From contig NZ_DF820425.1 in the NCBI RefSeq assembly GCF_000617845.2, positions 5,772,741-5,836,740 of the forward strand: 64,000 bases of DNA. The letters run 5' to 3'. This DNA is from Bradyrhizobium sp. DOA9 (lineage in GTDB: Bacteria; Pseudomonadota; Alphaproteobacteria; Rhizobiales; Xanthobacteraceae). This document shows positions 8,104 through 16,789 of this stretch, piece by piece; the first letter of the stretch is position 1; every line of letters begins with the position of its first letter. The position numbers and the translations under genes were made by a program. Under the pieces are notes generated by a model, which saw only the letters and a program-made list of their open reading frames with translations, was not told the origin of the DNA and made no database searches.

Positions 8104-9372
8104 ATGAAGCGTCGTGAATTTCTGGTCGGGGCCGCACTGCTCGCCGGCACAATGGCGCGAAGCCGCGCTGCGGACATCCCGGCGCCGTCGCCCGAGGGGC
8201 TCGAGCGCATCACCGCCTATTTCAACACGGAGGTGACAAGCGGCCGCCTGCCGGGCGCGGTGATCCTGGTGCAGCAGCACGGCAAGCCGGTCTACCTCAA
8301 GACCTTCGGCGTGCGCGACACCAGGACCGGCCTCGCCATGACGCCGGACACGATCTTCGCCATCCACTCCATGACCAAGCCGATCACGTGCCTCGGCGCG
8401 ATGATGCTGATCGACGAGGGCAAGCTCGCGCTGACCGACCCCGTGTCGAAATACGTTCCGCTGTTTGCCGAGACCAAGGTGGGCCGCGAGGTGACCCTGC
8501 CCAACGGCACGGTCGAGCTGGACCTCGACCCACCGGACCGCCCCGTCAACATCGAGGATCTGCTGCGGCATACGTCGGGCATCAGCTACGATTACATCGG
8601 CAGCGAATGGGTCGAGCACGCCTACAAGATGGCCAACATTTTCGCGGGCCATTTCAACAACAGGGAATTCGCCGATCGCATCTCCAGGCTGCCGCTGGCG
8701 CGGCAGCCTGGAACGCTGTGGCGCTACGGCCATTCCACCGACGTGCTCGGCAGCGTCATCGAGATCATCTCGGGCCAGACGCTGTACGAGTTCCTGAAAG
8801 CACGTCTCTTCGATCCGCTCGGCATGAACAGCACCAAATTCGCGCTCGCCGGCGAGGACGAGCTGGTGCGGATGGCGCGGCCGCTGCCGAACGACTTCAT
8901 CCTGCTCGCCGGCGAGCGCGACCGCCTGGAGCACCCCGAATGGCAGTCCGGCGGCGGCGGCCTGCTCTCGACCATCACCGACTATCAGCGCTTCGCGCAG
9001 ATGCTGCTCAACGGCGGCGAGTTCGAAGGCAGGCGCTATCTCAGCCCGGCCGCGTTCAAGGCCATGACGACCGACCAGATCGGACCCGGCTCCGGCGTCG
9101 GACGCGACTATTTCTATTTCCCGGGCGACGGCTTCGGCTACGGCTATGGCCTTGCGGTGCGGACCGATCCGGGCAACGCCAAACCGCCGCCGCCGGGCTC
9201 GCTCGGCGAGTTGAAATGGGACTCGGGAAGCGGCACCTATTTCGGCGTCGATCCCAAGCTCGACATGGTCTACCTGATGATGCAGCAGACCCAGAACGAG
9301 CGCGGCCGCATCACGCCCGCGTTCAAGGCACTGGTCTACGATTGCTATCCACCCGCGTTACGCCGCCCGTGA
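8104..9372 (+). CDS. Exported serine hydrolase (beta-lactamase class C / EstB family)
   Basis: 422 aa. The N-terminus MKRREFLVGAALLAG resembles a twin-arginine leader, cleaved near SRA/ADIP. The PF00144 fold is marked by the SxxK motif SMTK in FAIHSMTKPITCLG (nucleophile Ser), the YGHST element in place of YxN, and a C-terminal GSGTYFGVDP. Related proteins are esterases, D-aminopeptidases or penicillin-binding-like enzymes; true beta-lactamase activity is not implied. ATG 8104 follows GGGAGGAAG, so the longer frame from 8077 is not used. Its last 15 bases overlap the end of the converging GGDEF-EAL gene. Confidence 0.9.
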   Translation: MKRREFLVGAALLAGTMARSRAADIPAPSPEGLERITAYFNTEVTSGRLPGAVILVQQHGKPVYLKTFGVRDTRTGLAMTPDTIFAIHSMTKPITCLGAMMLIDEGKLALTDPVSKYVPLFAETKVGREVTLPNGTVELDLDPPDRPVNIEDLLRHTSGISYDYIGSEWVEHAYKMANIFAGHFNNREFADRISRLPLARQPGTLWRYGHSTDVLGSVIEIISGQTLYEFLKARLFDPLGMNSTKFALAGEDELVRMARPLPNDFILLAGERDRLEHPEWQSGGGGLLSTITDYQRFAQMLLNGGEFEGRRYLSPAAFKAMTTDQIGPGSGVGRDYFYFPGDGFGYGYGLAVRTDPGNAKPPPPGSLGELKWDSGSGTYFGVDPKLDMVYLMMQQTQNERGRITPAFKALVYDCYPPALRRP

Positions 9373-11820
9373 GGTGCGCTGGCCGAAATCGGCGAGCAGC
9401 TTTGCGATCTCGGCGGCGGGCCGGGCGGCGCTGAACAGAAAGCCCTGCACCTCGTTGCAGCCTTCGGCGCGCAGCCAGTCGAGCTGATCCTCGGTCTCCA
9501 CGCCCTCGGCGGTCGTGGTGATGTTGAGGCTGCGCCCCAAACCCGAGATCGCGCGCACGATCGCGCCGCAATCGGGCCGCTGCGCCAGATCCTTGACGAA
9601 GGAGCGGTCGATCTTGATCTTGTCGAAGGGAAAGCTGCGCAGATAGCTCAGGCTGGAATAGCCGGTGCCAAAATCATCCATGGAAATGCCGACGCCGAGC
9701 TCGCGCAATTGGTGCAGGGTGGCGACATTGGCATCGGTCTCGGCCAGGAAGATCGACTCGGTGATCTCGAGCTCGAGCCGCTTCGGCGACAGGCCGGACT
9801 GCGCCAGGGCCGAGATCACGACCTGAACCAGGTTGCGGCTGCGGAATTGCGCCGGCGACAGGTTGACGGCGACCTTGACGTCGGCGGGCCATTTGACTGC
9901 CTCGGCGCAGGCTTCGCGCAGCACCCATTCGCCGAGCTGGATGATGAGCCCGATGTCCTCGGCAACGGGGATGAACTCCGCCGGCGAGACCATGCCCTTG
10001 TCCGGATGACGCCAGCGCAGCAGCGACTCGAAACCTGAGATGCGATCGGAGGCGATCGACACCAGCGGCTGGTAATGCAGCTCGAACTCGCCATTGGCGA
10101 ACGCGCGGCGCAGGTCCAGCTCCATGTCACGGCGCTTCTGCGCCTGGAGGTCCATCTCACGCTCGAAGAAGCGGTGCACGCCGCCGCCGTCGGCCTTGGC
10201 CCGGTACAGCGCCATGTCGGCATTGCGCATCAGCTCTTCCGGCGTGGTGCCGTCGCCCGGCGACAGTGCGACGCCGATGCTGGCGCCGATCACCATCTCC
10301 TGTCCCTCGACGTCGTAAGGCGCCTTCAGCATGTCGATCAGCAAGGAGGCGCAGGCGCTGGCCTCGTTCGGCGAGACGTCGGCTGCCAGGATGACGGCGA
10401 ACTCGTCGCCGCCGAGCCGCGCGGCGAGATTGGCGCCGCGGACCGCAACGGTCAGGCGCTCGGCGACCTGCTTCAACAGGCGATCGCCCACCGGATGGCC
10501 GAAGGAATCGTTGATGTTCTTGAACAGGTCGAGATCGATGTAGAGCACGCCGACCCGTTTTCCCGCGGCCTGGTCCAACGCCTGCTTCAGGCGCTCCTGG
10601 AAGTATTCGCGGTTCGGCAGGTCGGTGAGCCCGTCATGATGCGCCATATAGGCGATGCGCGCTTCGGCCTTGCGCCGCTCGGTGATGTCGACCACCGCCA
10701 CCAGATAGCCCTCGCGCTCGTCGAAGGCGACGCGGCGGCCGAAGGTGAGCACCTCGATCTCGCTGCCGTCCGCGCGCAAGTGGCGCCAGTTGCGCGAGGA
10801 GTGATAGGCGTCGCCGAGGCGCTCCAGCGCCGCGGCGTGACTGTCCCACTCGTCCTCCGGCCATATCTCGTGCAGCTTCATGCGCAGGAAGGTCGCGCGG
10901 CTGTAGCCGTAATGCTGGACCGCGGCGTCGTTGACGCTGAGAAACGCCCTGGTCTCCGCGTCGAACACCCACATCGGCATTGGATTGTTGTCGAACAGGA
11001 GGCGGAACGAAGCATCGCGCCGCTTCAGGACGGTGACATCGGAGATGGTCAGCGAAACCACGTCGGCGAAGGCGGTGGCGCTGAGCCTGAGGTAGCGCCC
11101 TTCGCTCTCGATCTCGAGCTGCTCGCAGCGGCTGCCCGAAACGGCCTTGAGCAGGAATTCCATCACCTCGGGCAAAGCCAGCAGCGTGCCGCCCTCGCCG
11201 ATCCGCCGCCACAACAGGCTTGCGCCGACAACCTTCAGCAGCTCACCCGCGCTCTTGTTGTGGTGCACGACCTGAAGGTCGAACGGCTTGCCGGCGGCAT
11301 CGCGCAACGTCGCCAGCGAGACCACCGCGTCGTCGGTCGCGGAAAAGACAGCGTCGAGGAGATTGTATTGCGCGCCGCGCTCGTTGACATAGGCGCCGAT
11401 CAGGGTCGCGCCCCAGCGCGAGGACGTCGGCAGCGCCAGCACGTCATAGGTCCTGACCATGCCGTCGCGCACGCAATGCGCGCTCGCCCGATGCGGCCTG
11501 CCGGCCGCCAGCGCGCTTGCCGCCGCTTCCGACAGCGCGGTGGCACAATCGGGCGACAGCTCGGCAAGGGGAATGTCCCAGCGCTCGTCGCCGAGCCATT
11601 TCTGCACGTAGCGTCCGCTGCGCGACAGCTCGAGCACACCATCGCTCTTCAAGAGCGCGATGTGGTCGGCGAGCCGTCCGAGGCTGCCGAGCATGACGTC
11701 CTCGTAGCGCGGCAGCCGCTCGCCCGGCTTCAACGCCGCACGCCATTTGCGCTGAAGCACCGGGATGTCGTCGAACATATCGGCGGCCGGTTTTCCCGGC
11801 AACTTCTTCGCGGCAGTCAT
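9358..11820 (-). CDS. PAS-GGDEF-EAL cyclic-di-GMP protein
   Basis: 820 aa. The N-terminal ~390 residues hold PAS-type sensing domains (one clear PAS at FDNNPMPMWVFDAETRAFLSVN followed by a PAC segment ending VDITERRKAEARI). Next is a GGDEF diguanylate cyclase domain with intact GGDEF near residue 470, then an EAL phosphodiesterase domain with ESLLRWRHP (near 598) and DDFGTGYSS. Both active sites look complete, so it could make or degrade c-di-GMP. No transmembrane segment is obvious. The frame opens at 11850, but ATG 11820 is preceded by GGGGA at good spacing. The 3' end overlaps the serine hydrolase by 15 bp, tail to tail. Confidence 0.94.
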   Translation of the reverse strand: MTAAKKLPGKPAADMFDDIPVLQRKWRAALKPGERLPRYEDVMLGSLGRLADHIALLKSDGVLELSRSGRYVQKWLGDERWDIPLAELSPDCATALSEAAASALAAGRPHRASAHCVRDGMVRTYDVLALPTSSRWGATLIGAYVNERGAQYNLLDAVFSATDDAVVSLATLRDAAGKPFDLQVVHHNKSAGELLKVVGASLLWRRIGEGGTLLALPEVMEFLLKAVSGSRCEQLEIESEGRYLRLSATAFADVVSLTISDVTVLKRRDASFRLLFDNNPMPMWVFDAETRAFLSVNDAAVQHYGYSRATFLRMKLHEIWPEDEWDSHAAALERLGDAYHSSRNWRHLRADGSEIEVLTFGRRVAFDEREGYLVAVVDITERRKAEARIAYMAHHDGLTDLPNREYFQERLKQALDQAAGKRVGVLYIDLDLFKNINDSFGHPVGDRLLKQVAERLTVAVRGANLAARLGGDEFAVILAADVSPNEASACASLLIDMLKAPYDVEGQEMVIGASIGVALSPGDGTTPEELMRNADMALYRAKADGGGVHRFFEREMDLQAQKRRDMELDLRRAFANGEFELHYQPLVSIASDRISGFESLLRWRHPDKGMVSPAEFIPVAEDIGLIIQLGEWVLREACAEAVKWPADVKVAVNLSPAQFRSRNLVQVVISALAQSGLSPKRLELEITESIFLAETDANVATLHQLRELGVGISMDDFGTGYSSLSYLRSFPFDKIKIDRSFVKDLAQRPDCGAIVRAISGLGRSLNITTTAEGVETEDQLDWLRAEGCNEVQGFLFSAARPAAEIAKLLADFGQRTSRAA

Positions 11821-11982
11821 TGCAGTCCCCAACGCACTTTGCCGCCGCATCCAATGCAGACGCTCTTAACGACGTGTAAAAAGCGCGAAGGCGCTGGTTC
11901 CATTCGGTGATTATGACAGTTTTAAGTCAGGTGTTGGTTAGTGCGTGTTAGAGACTGTGACGGTTTCGCGAAGGTGCTCTCG

Positions 11983-12052
11983 TGTCCCGGAGGCGACGCA
12001 GCGCGTGAGGCGGCGCAGAGCCGAAGAGAACGCTGCGCTGTGTCCGGGGCAC
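11983..12052. repeat. Dispersed intergenic repeat, copy 1 (GC-rich, CTCTGC/GTCCGGG type)
   Basis: The stretch with GGCGCAGAGCCG, AGAGAACGCTGCGCTG and GTCCGGGGCAC recurs in related form at 19636-19702 and twice within 59857-60000 (as CCCGGCTCTGCA and GTCCGGAGCAC or CCCGGGACACG). All copies are between genes and have inverted-repeat character. I have seen this type of element often in Bradyrhizobium intergenic DNA. Function is unknown. Confidence 0.6.
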
Positions 12053-12086
12053 ACAGCCGGAGTTTTCGCGCACACCTGCCTCCACC

Positions 12087-12166
12087 CGTCATTGCGAGCG
12101 CAGCGAAACAATCCAGAATCTTTTCGCAGAGGCAGTCTGGATTGCTTCGCTGCGCTCGCAATGACG
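12087..12166. repeat. Palindromic dispersed repeat (CGTCATTGCGAGCG type), copy 1
   Basis: A near-perfect inverted repeat: the left arm starts CGTCATTGCGAGCGCAGCGA and runs through AACAATCCAGA, and the right arm is its complement ending GCGCTCGCAATGACG. It can form a long hairpin with a ~20-nt loop. A second copy with almost identical arms lies at 59749-59829, so it is a REP/MITE-like element. Confidence 0.85.
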
Positions 12167-12197
12167 GGGTGTGTGGTGACCGTCGCTCCTTTAATTC

Positions 12198-12285
12198 GTA
12201 AGATGGGTAGAGCGAAGCGAAACCCATCGACGCTTTCTCCGTGTTGAAGCATGATGGGTTTCGCAAGGGCTCTACCCATCCTACG
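12198..12285. repeat. Palindromic dispersed repeat (GGGTAGAGCGAAGCG type)
   Basis: Inverted repeat whose left arm reads GATGGGTAGAGCGAAGCGAA then ACCCATC and whose right arm reads GATGGGTTTCGC then GGCTCTACCCATC. No coding function is apparent. It adjoins other repeats in the same gene-free block and resembles the extragenic palindromes of Bradyrhizobium and relatives. Confidence 0.75.
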
Positions 12286-12299
12286 ACTCGCAGACACGC

Positions 12300-12870
12300 C
12301 TTCGCATTCTCGCGGCGCATCTCGCCCGAGCTTTGCATGATCACCTCAGCCCCGATGGAAAAGGGCGCAGGGAAGACCGGGTGCCGGCCGGGCACCCACG
12401 GTCCACTGTGCGAAAGGTGGCAACAAAAGTTTGCACAGCGGCATACAGGTGAAGCCAAACATCCGGCCTTCCCTGCGCAGTGGCTTTACGGCTTATGTCG
12501 CGCTCTCCTCGGGGAGCGATGCACTATTGCCCCCGTCGCCTTGCCGATAGCTGATGCGCGTGCCCGGTTGGGCCGCCCCATCACCACAAGACTTGACGCA
12601 CAGACCCCGGGCGCCAGGACCACACGATTTTGCCGTACGCGAACCACACCCGTCGTTGGCGCGATGGTTTTCGCTCACGGTTGCCCGCCCTGCGAACCTT
12701 CCGCCCCAGTGTGACCCGCGTCCACCGCCGCCCGGCCCGCGTTCGTGACGATCGCGATACGCCCCTCTTCCTTGGGCCGGGTTGAGCCGACACATACGTT
12801 ATTTCCGAATTTCGGTAAAGTGGAATATTTTCCGCGGCGCAGGTTGACCGGCATCTTGGGTGTTTTGCCC
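12300..12870. repeat. Long dispersed repeat-like segment, non-coding
   Basis: A ~570-bp stretch containing TTTGCATGATCACC, GATGGAAAAGGGCGCAGGGA, CATCCGGCCTTCCCTGCGCA, GTGGCTTTACGGCTTATGTC and a TTGCCCGTCGGGCAA palindrome at about 12865-12880. I recognise this wording from repeated intergenic segments of Bradyrhizobium genomes, often mis-annotated as small hypothetical proteins. Open frames on both strands here have no domain features, ribosome sites or similarity to the rest of the window. The assignment as a repeat rests on memory of such segments, not on a second copy in this window. Confidence 0.55.
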
Positions 12871-12892
12871 GTCGGGCAACGCAACGGATCGA

Positions 12893-13030
12893 TGTGTAGG
12901 GTGGCAAAGCGACTTGTCCGCCGTAGCTCGAAGAGCGAAGGCGGAAGCGTGCCCACCATTGCCTAATGCGATCGTCGAGAGGTGGTGGGCACGGCGCGCA
13001 AAGTGCGCGCGCCTTTGCCGACCCGACAAA
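12893..13030. repeat. Inverted repeat-like intergenic element
   Basis: Holds GTGTAGGGTGGCAAAGCG, CTCGAAGAGCGAAGGCGGAA, GTGCCCACCATT and then the near-complement GGTGGTGGGCACGGCG with GTGCGCGCGCCTTTGCCGAC. The two halves can fold back on each other. It lies just beyond the 3' end of the LysR gene at 13039 and completes a 1.1-kb gene-free repeat cluster starting at 11.9 kb. Confidence 0.55.
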
Positions 13031-13038
13031 CTAGACCG

Positions 13039-13887
13039 TCACGCCAACCTCTCAATCACCAGATCCAGCAGCGCGCGGAGCCGAGCCAGCCGCTTGAGGT
13101 CGCGGTGATAGCCGACGAAGGTGTCGCGGCCGGGCGGCGGCATGCCGATGTCAAATGCGACGAGGCGGCGGTCGCGGTCGCCGAGCGGGCGCGGCAACAC
13201 CGCCAATCCCCCGCCGCTCGCACAGAGCTCAGCCTGCGCCTGCCTGTTGTTGCTGCGCGAGGCGACCTCCGCATGGGGCAGCGTACGCTTCAGCCAGACC
13301 GCATCGGGCATGTCGGCGAATTCGACGTTCATGGTCACGACGCGGACCCCGCGCCCGTCACCGACGCGCGGCGGCTTGCTGCCCTTCCTGCCATAGAGCG
13401 CGTAGGGAATGTGCAGCAGCTTCCTGGAAATGACTTCGGGCTCGCTGAACGGCTTGATGCGGAAGACGAGATCGGCCTCGCGGCGCGGCAGGCTGTAGAG
13501 GCGCGCATCGGTCAGGAGTTCGATGGTCACCCTCGGATGCCGCTTGCCAAAGGCGGCGATCACTGGCGACAGCATCACCGTCCCGAACCAGTCGGAGGAT
13601 GACAGTCGCAAAAGACCATCGAGCTGCGTCTCGGCGCCGGAGGCGTACCGCTCCAGCGCGAGCGCTTCCTCCTCGATCCGCTCGGCGTGCCGCAGTACGG
13701 CGGCGCCCTCATCGGTGAGGACAAATCCGTCGGCGGTGCGCTGGAACAGGGTCTGTCCCAACGCCTGTTCGAGCGCGCGAAGCCGCCGGCCCATCGTCGG
13801 CTGGGTCTGGCCAATTTTTCGCGCGGCAGCGCCGAGCGTTCCTTCGCGCGCAATTGCGAGGAAGATGCGCAGATCGCTCCAGTCCAT
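13039..13887 (-). CDS. LysR-family regulator, divergent from quinone oxidoreductase
   Basis: 282 aa. Winged-helix domain at the N-terminus (WSDLRIFLAIAREGTLGAAA, then RKIGQTQPTMGRRLRALE) followed by a substrate-binding domain. The frame extends to a TTG at 13905, but ATG 13887 starts directly before the conserved helix and is preferred. The next gene, a zinc-type quinone oxidoreductase, is divergent 103 bp away, with a LysR-box palindrome between them. This geometry is the usual one for a LysR regulator controlling its neighbour. Confidence 0.92.
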   Translation of the reverse strand: MDWSDLRIFLAIAREGTLGAAARKIGQTQPTMGRRLRALEQALGQTLFQRTADGFVLTDEGAAVLRHAERIEEEALALERYASGAETQLDGLLRLSSSDWFGTVMLSPVIAAFGKRHPRVTIELLTDARLYSLPRREADLVFRIKPFSEPEVISRKLLHIPYALYGRKGSKPPRVGDGRGVRVVTMNVEFADMPDAVWLKRTLPHAEVASRSNNRQAQAELCASGGGLAVLPRPLGDRDRRLVAFDIGMPPPGRDTFVGYHRDLKRLARLRALLDLVIERLA

Positions 13888-13908
13888 CCGAATCCAGCCA
13901 AACAAAAT

Positions 13909-13925
13909 TGTATGACCATCGTACA
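13909..13925. promoter_or_regulatory. Candidate LysR operator (T-N11-A box)
   Basis: TGTATGACCATCGTACA is an inverted repeat with 7-bp arms, one mismatch and a 3-bp centre, and contains the T-N11-A pattern expected of LysR sites. It sits 22 bp before the LysR start and 66 bp before the oxidoreductase start. Confidence 0.5.
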
Positions 13926-13990
13926 GCCTTGTTCCTTCTCATGCAAAACTTCATGGGCATATTGGAGAGCGACAACGGAGCAAGACGGCC

Positions 13991-14983
13991 ATGACGAGAC
14001 CATCGACGATGCGCGCGGCGATCCTCGAGACCCACAACGCGCCGCTGCGGCTCTCAAGCATCTCCACGCCCGAGATCGGCCCGCACGAGGTGCTGGTGCG
14101 CGTGCGCGCCAGCGGGGTCAATCCGCTCGACACGAAGATCCATGCCGGCGTAGCGGCCCATGCGCGCCATCCGCTGCCTGCAATTCCCGGGATCGATCTC
14201 GCCGGCGTGATCGAGCAGGCCGGGCACGAGGTGACACGGTTCAAGCCGGGCGATGAGGTCTATGGCATGACCGGAGGCGTCGGCGGCGTACAGGGCTCGC
14301 TGGCCGAATTCGCCGCGGTCGATGCCGATCTGCTGGCGCCAAAGCCCGCCAATCTCAGCATGCGGGAAGCGGCTGCCCTGCCCCTGATTTTCATCACGGC
14401 GTGGGAAGGCCTGATCGACCGTGCGTCGCTCAAGGCCGGCCAGAAAGTGTTGATCCATGGCGGCGCCGGCGGCGTCGGTCATGTCGCGATCCAGATCGCA
14501 CGCGCCTTCGGGGCGAACGTGTTCGCAACGGGCTCGGCGTCGCAGCGCGCCACCATCGAAGGTCTTGGCGCGGTGTTCATCGACCGCAGCACCCCTGTCG
14601 AAGCCTACGTTGCCCATCATACCGGCAGCCGCGGCTTCGACATCGTCTACGACACGGTCGGCGGCAAGGTGCTCGACGCCTCCTTTGAAGCAGCGCGCCG
14701 CTTCGGCCATGTGGTGAGTGCGCTCGGCTGGGGCACGCACGCGCTTGCGCCGCTGTCGTTCCGCGCCGCCACCTATTCCGGCGTGTTCACGCTGCTACCG
14801 CTGCTGTCGGGCGAAGGCCGCGCGCATCATGGGGAGATCATGATGGAGGCGACGCGCCTGGTCGAGGCCGGCAAGCTCGTGCCGATGCTCGATCGCCAGC
14901 GCTTCACATTGGAGAATGTGGGCGACGCCTATGCGCTGATCCGCGATCACGCAGCGAAGGGCAAGCTGGTCGTCGATGTCTGA
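13991..14983 (+). CDS. Zinc-binding-type quinone oxidoreductase (MDR superfamily)
   Basis: 330 aa, NADPH:quinone reductase-like. N-terminal GroES-like domain (VRASGVNPLDTKI, IPGIDLAGVIEQAG), then a Rossmann fold with the nucleotide-binding sequence HGGAGGVGHVAIQIA near residues 155-170, and a typical end VPMLDRQRFTLENVGDAYAL. It lacks the Cys/His set of zinc alcohol dehydrogenases, so it probably acts without zinc on quinones or enones. ATG 13991 is used; ATG 14009 is an alternative, since alignment normally begins at MRAAI. Likely regulated by the divergent LysR protein. Confidence 0.92.
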   Translation: MTRPSTMRAAILETHNAPLRLSSISTPEIGPHEVLVRVRASGVNPLDTKIHAGVAAHARHPLPAIPGIDLAGVIEQAGHEVTRFKPGDEVYGMTGGVGGVQGSLAEFAAVDADLLAPKPANLSMREAAALPLIFITAWEGLIDRASLKAGQKVLIHGGAGGVGHVAIQIARAFGANVFATGSASQRATIEGLGAVFIDRSTPVEAYVAHHTGSRGFDIVYDTVGGKVLDASFEAARRFGHVVSALGWGTHALAPLSFRAATYSGVFTLLPLLSGEGRAHHGEIMMEATRLVEAGKLVPMLDRQRFTLENVGDAYALIRDHAAKGKLVVDV

Positions 14984-15071
14984 GATGAAGCCTGTCGCGC
15001 GGCACGGCTTTGCCCCATCTGGGCTACGAGGCAGCGTGCCTCCAAAGCGCGATGAGATCGGGTTGAATCGT

Positions 15072-15146
15072 CATCGCGCTTTAGCTCTTTGTTTGAGCAT
15101 GAACTTTTCGGAAAACCGCTTCACACTTTTCCGGATCATGCTCTAG
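15072..15146. repeat. Dispersed palindrome (GAGCATGA...TCATGCTC type)
   Basis: GAGCATGAACTTTTCGGAAA on one side and TTTTCCGGATCATGCTC on the other form an imperfect hairpin around ACCGCTTCACAC, preceded by CATCGCGCTTTAGCTCTTTG. This is a very common Rhizobiales/Bradyrhizobium intergenic element. Its right end overlaps and supplies the stop codon of the small minus-strand gene at 15143. Confidence 0.75.
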
Positions 15147-15379
15147 TCCTCGCTCGACGCCGCCGAGCGGTTGCGCAGATAAGCCTGGGACAGCAGAAAG
15201 AACAACGCGCGCTCGCCCTGATATTTGGCGGACGGACGCGTGCGCTCGAAGCCGTCGGCAAATATCTTGCCGGACTGGTCGCACACCTGCCACCGCCAGC
15301 CGAACCGCTTGCGCCTGGTGAGGATCACTTCGAACATGCCGATGAGCCTGGTCCCCTGCTCCGTGCCGAACCAAGGCAT
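15143..15379 (-). CDS. Small conserved-type hypothetical protein
   Basis: 78 aa starting MPWFGTEQG. The core FEVILTRRKRFGWRWQVCDQ followed by GKIFADGFERT looks like a short beta-hairpin protein, faintly reminiscent of DUF1508/YegP-type repeats. ATG 15379 has GGAG 7 nt upstream; the longer frame up to 15562 is unsupported. The stop codon lies inside a dispersed repeat, so the C-terminus may have been altered by the element. No function can be assigned. Confidence 0.55.
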   Translation of the reverse strand: MPWFGTEQGTRLIGMFEVILTRRKRFGWRWQVCDQSGKIFADGFERTRPSAKYQGERALFFLLSQAYLRNRSAASSED

Positions 15380-15715
15380 GCGCCTGCTCCGGCTTCCCCG
15401 TTGGACGGACGCGAGACATATAGCGCAGCAGGATGGACAGAGTATAAAATTGATTATCGGAAATTCGTATCGTCCACTGTCGTGAGCAAGGCGCGCCGCC
15501 GTTGGAATAAGCCGATGCCGCCGGTGTTTCTTGGCCCCGCAGGCGAGTGGTGACGTTACCATTATTCGCGCCAGAACGCAGAACAGCGGCGGACGGTTAG
15601 TGGCAGGCAGTTACTTGGCAGAAACCCGCTGAAGGCAACGGTATTCCAAGATGCACATACGTGCGCGCGATGAGAATGGCCGTGCGGGAGCTTCTCGTTG
15701 CGGGCCGCGCTGGCC

Positions 15716-16789
15716 TCAGCGCGCGATGACTTCGACTTCGCCGTCGACGCCGTTGACGACGTTGAAGCCGCGCTCGTAGACCTTGCCCTCGTTCTTGGCG
15801 ATGGCGCGGTACTCGCCTTCGGACAGCACGACGCGCGGGAACGCGCCGATCGATTCCTTGATGACGTCGCCGCCCGGGGTCAGCACCGACCAGGCGGTAT
15901 TGGCGAGCGCCTCGCCGCCCTTGTCGCTGACCAGCTTGAGCGTGATGACGGCGGCGCGGTGGGTGATGGTGACGTCGGTGAGCTTGCCGGCCTGGACGCG
16001 GATGTCCGAGCGCACCACCGAATTGGCATCGCCGTAGTTGGAGACGATGTAGTAGGTGCCCTCCGGGATCAGCACGACGTCGCCGGCGGCGACGTTCGGC
16101 ACCAGGGAGGCGCGCTCGCCGGATTCGAACTGGCTGCCCTTGTAGATCGCGAACGAGATCTGGTTCTGCGGAATGCGGCTGGTGCCGACGCGGCCTTCGA
16201 TGCGCAGGCCGCCGGCCGGCAGCACGAAGGATTCGCGATTGGTCTCGGACTTCAGGCTGACGGTGCGCACGGCGCTGACGAGGCCGAAGGCGACGTGGAC
16301 GACATAATTGCCGGGCGGCAGCACGATGTTCGGCGTCCCGCTGCGGTCCTCGCGGATCAGCTTGAAGGTGCCGTTCTCGTCGGGCCGGTCGGCGAACACG
16401 CGCCAGACCAGGCCGCTGGTGATCGGCGCCGAGTCCTTGCCGTATTTCGCGGTCAGGGACAGCACGCCCTGTCCGGGCACGGCCGCATTCAGCGGGGCGG
16501 CGGGCGGCACGGACGAGACCGCGGGCGGCGGCATGCTCGGGGTCGCCGGCTGCATCAGGGTCGGCGGCAGGCTTGGGGGTCCCGCGCCCGGCCCGGAAGG
16601 CGGCGCCAGGCTGACGGCGTTGCCGGGGTCGGGCACCGAGGCGGGCGGCACCGGCGGCGGACGATCCGAGAAAAGCTGCGCCTGGGCGGCGTTTCGGCCG
16701 GAAACAAGGAGACAAGCGCCAATGATCAGCGCCGGCAGCAGCCTGCCGCTGCGCCGCCATCTGATGATGCCGTCACCCCCGCGTGTCAT
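15716..16789 (-). CDS. Secreted proline-rich protein with repeated beta domains, unknown function
   Basis: 357 aa. An N-terminal basic segment and a hydrophobic signal (LLPALIIGACLLVSG, cleavage near AQA/QLF) are followed by a Pro-rich linker (residues ~40-100). The remaining ~250 residues look like several tandem immunoglobulin-like or carboxypeptidase-regulatory-like beta modules, each with a pattern such as LPPGNYVVHV, IPEGTYYIVSN and LSEGEYRAIAKNEGK. Probably periplasmic or surface exposed. Divergent from the patatin gene across 250 bp. I do not recognise a named family. Confidence 0.8.
   Translation of the reverse strand: MTRGGDGIIRWRRSGRLLPALIIGACLLVSGRNAAQAQLFSDRPPPVPPASVPDPGNAVSLAPPSGPGAGPPSLPPTLMQPATPSMPPPAVSSVPPAAPLNAAVPGQGVLSLTAKYGKDSAPITSGLVWRVFADRPDENGTFKLIREDRSGTPNIVLPPGNYVVHVAFGLVSAVRTVSLKSETNRESFVLPAGGLRIEGRVGTSRIPQNQISFAIYKGSQFESGERASLVPNVAAGDVVLIPEGTYYIVSNYGDANSVVRSDIRVQAGKLTDVTITHRAAVITLKLVSDKGGEALANTAWSVLTPGGDVIKESIGAFPRVVLSEGEYRAIAKNEGKVYERGFNVVNGVDGEVEVIAR

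Noticed and set aside
8104..9372. True class C beta-lactamase (resistance gene)
   Set aside because: The SxxK motif is present but the YxN motif is YGH and overall wording fits the broad EstB/serine-hydrolase family.
12087..12285. Possible CRISPR array
   Set aside because: The repeats are palindromic, of different types and present once each here; no regular repeat-spacer spacing and no cas genes.
11922..12966. Several ORFs of 60-180 codons in the repeat cluster
   Set aside because: They lie on both strands across palindromic repeats, have no ribosome sites or domains, and look like repeat-derived frames.
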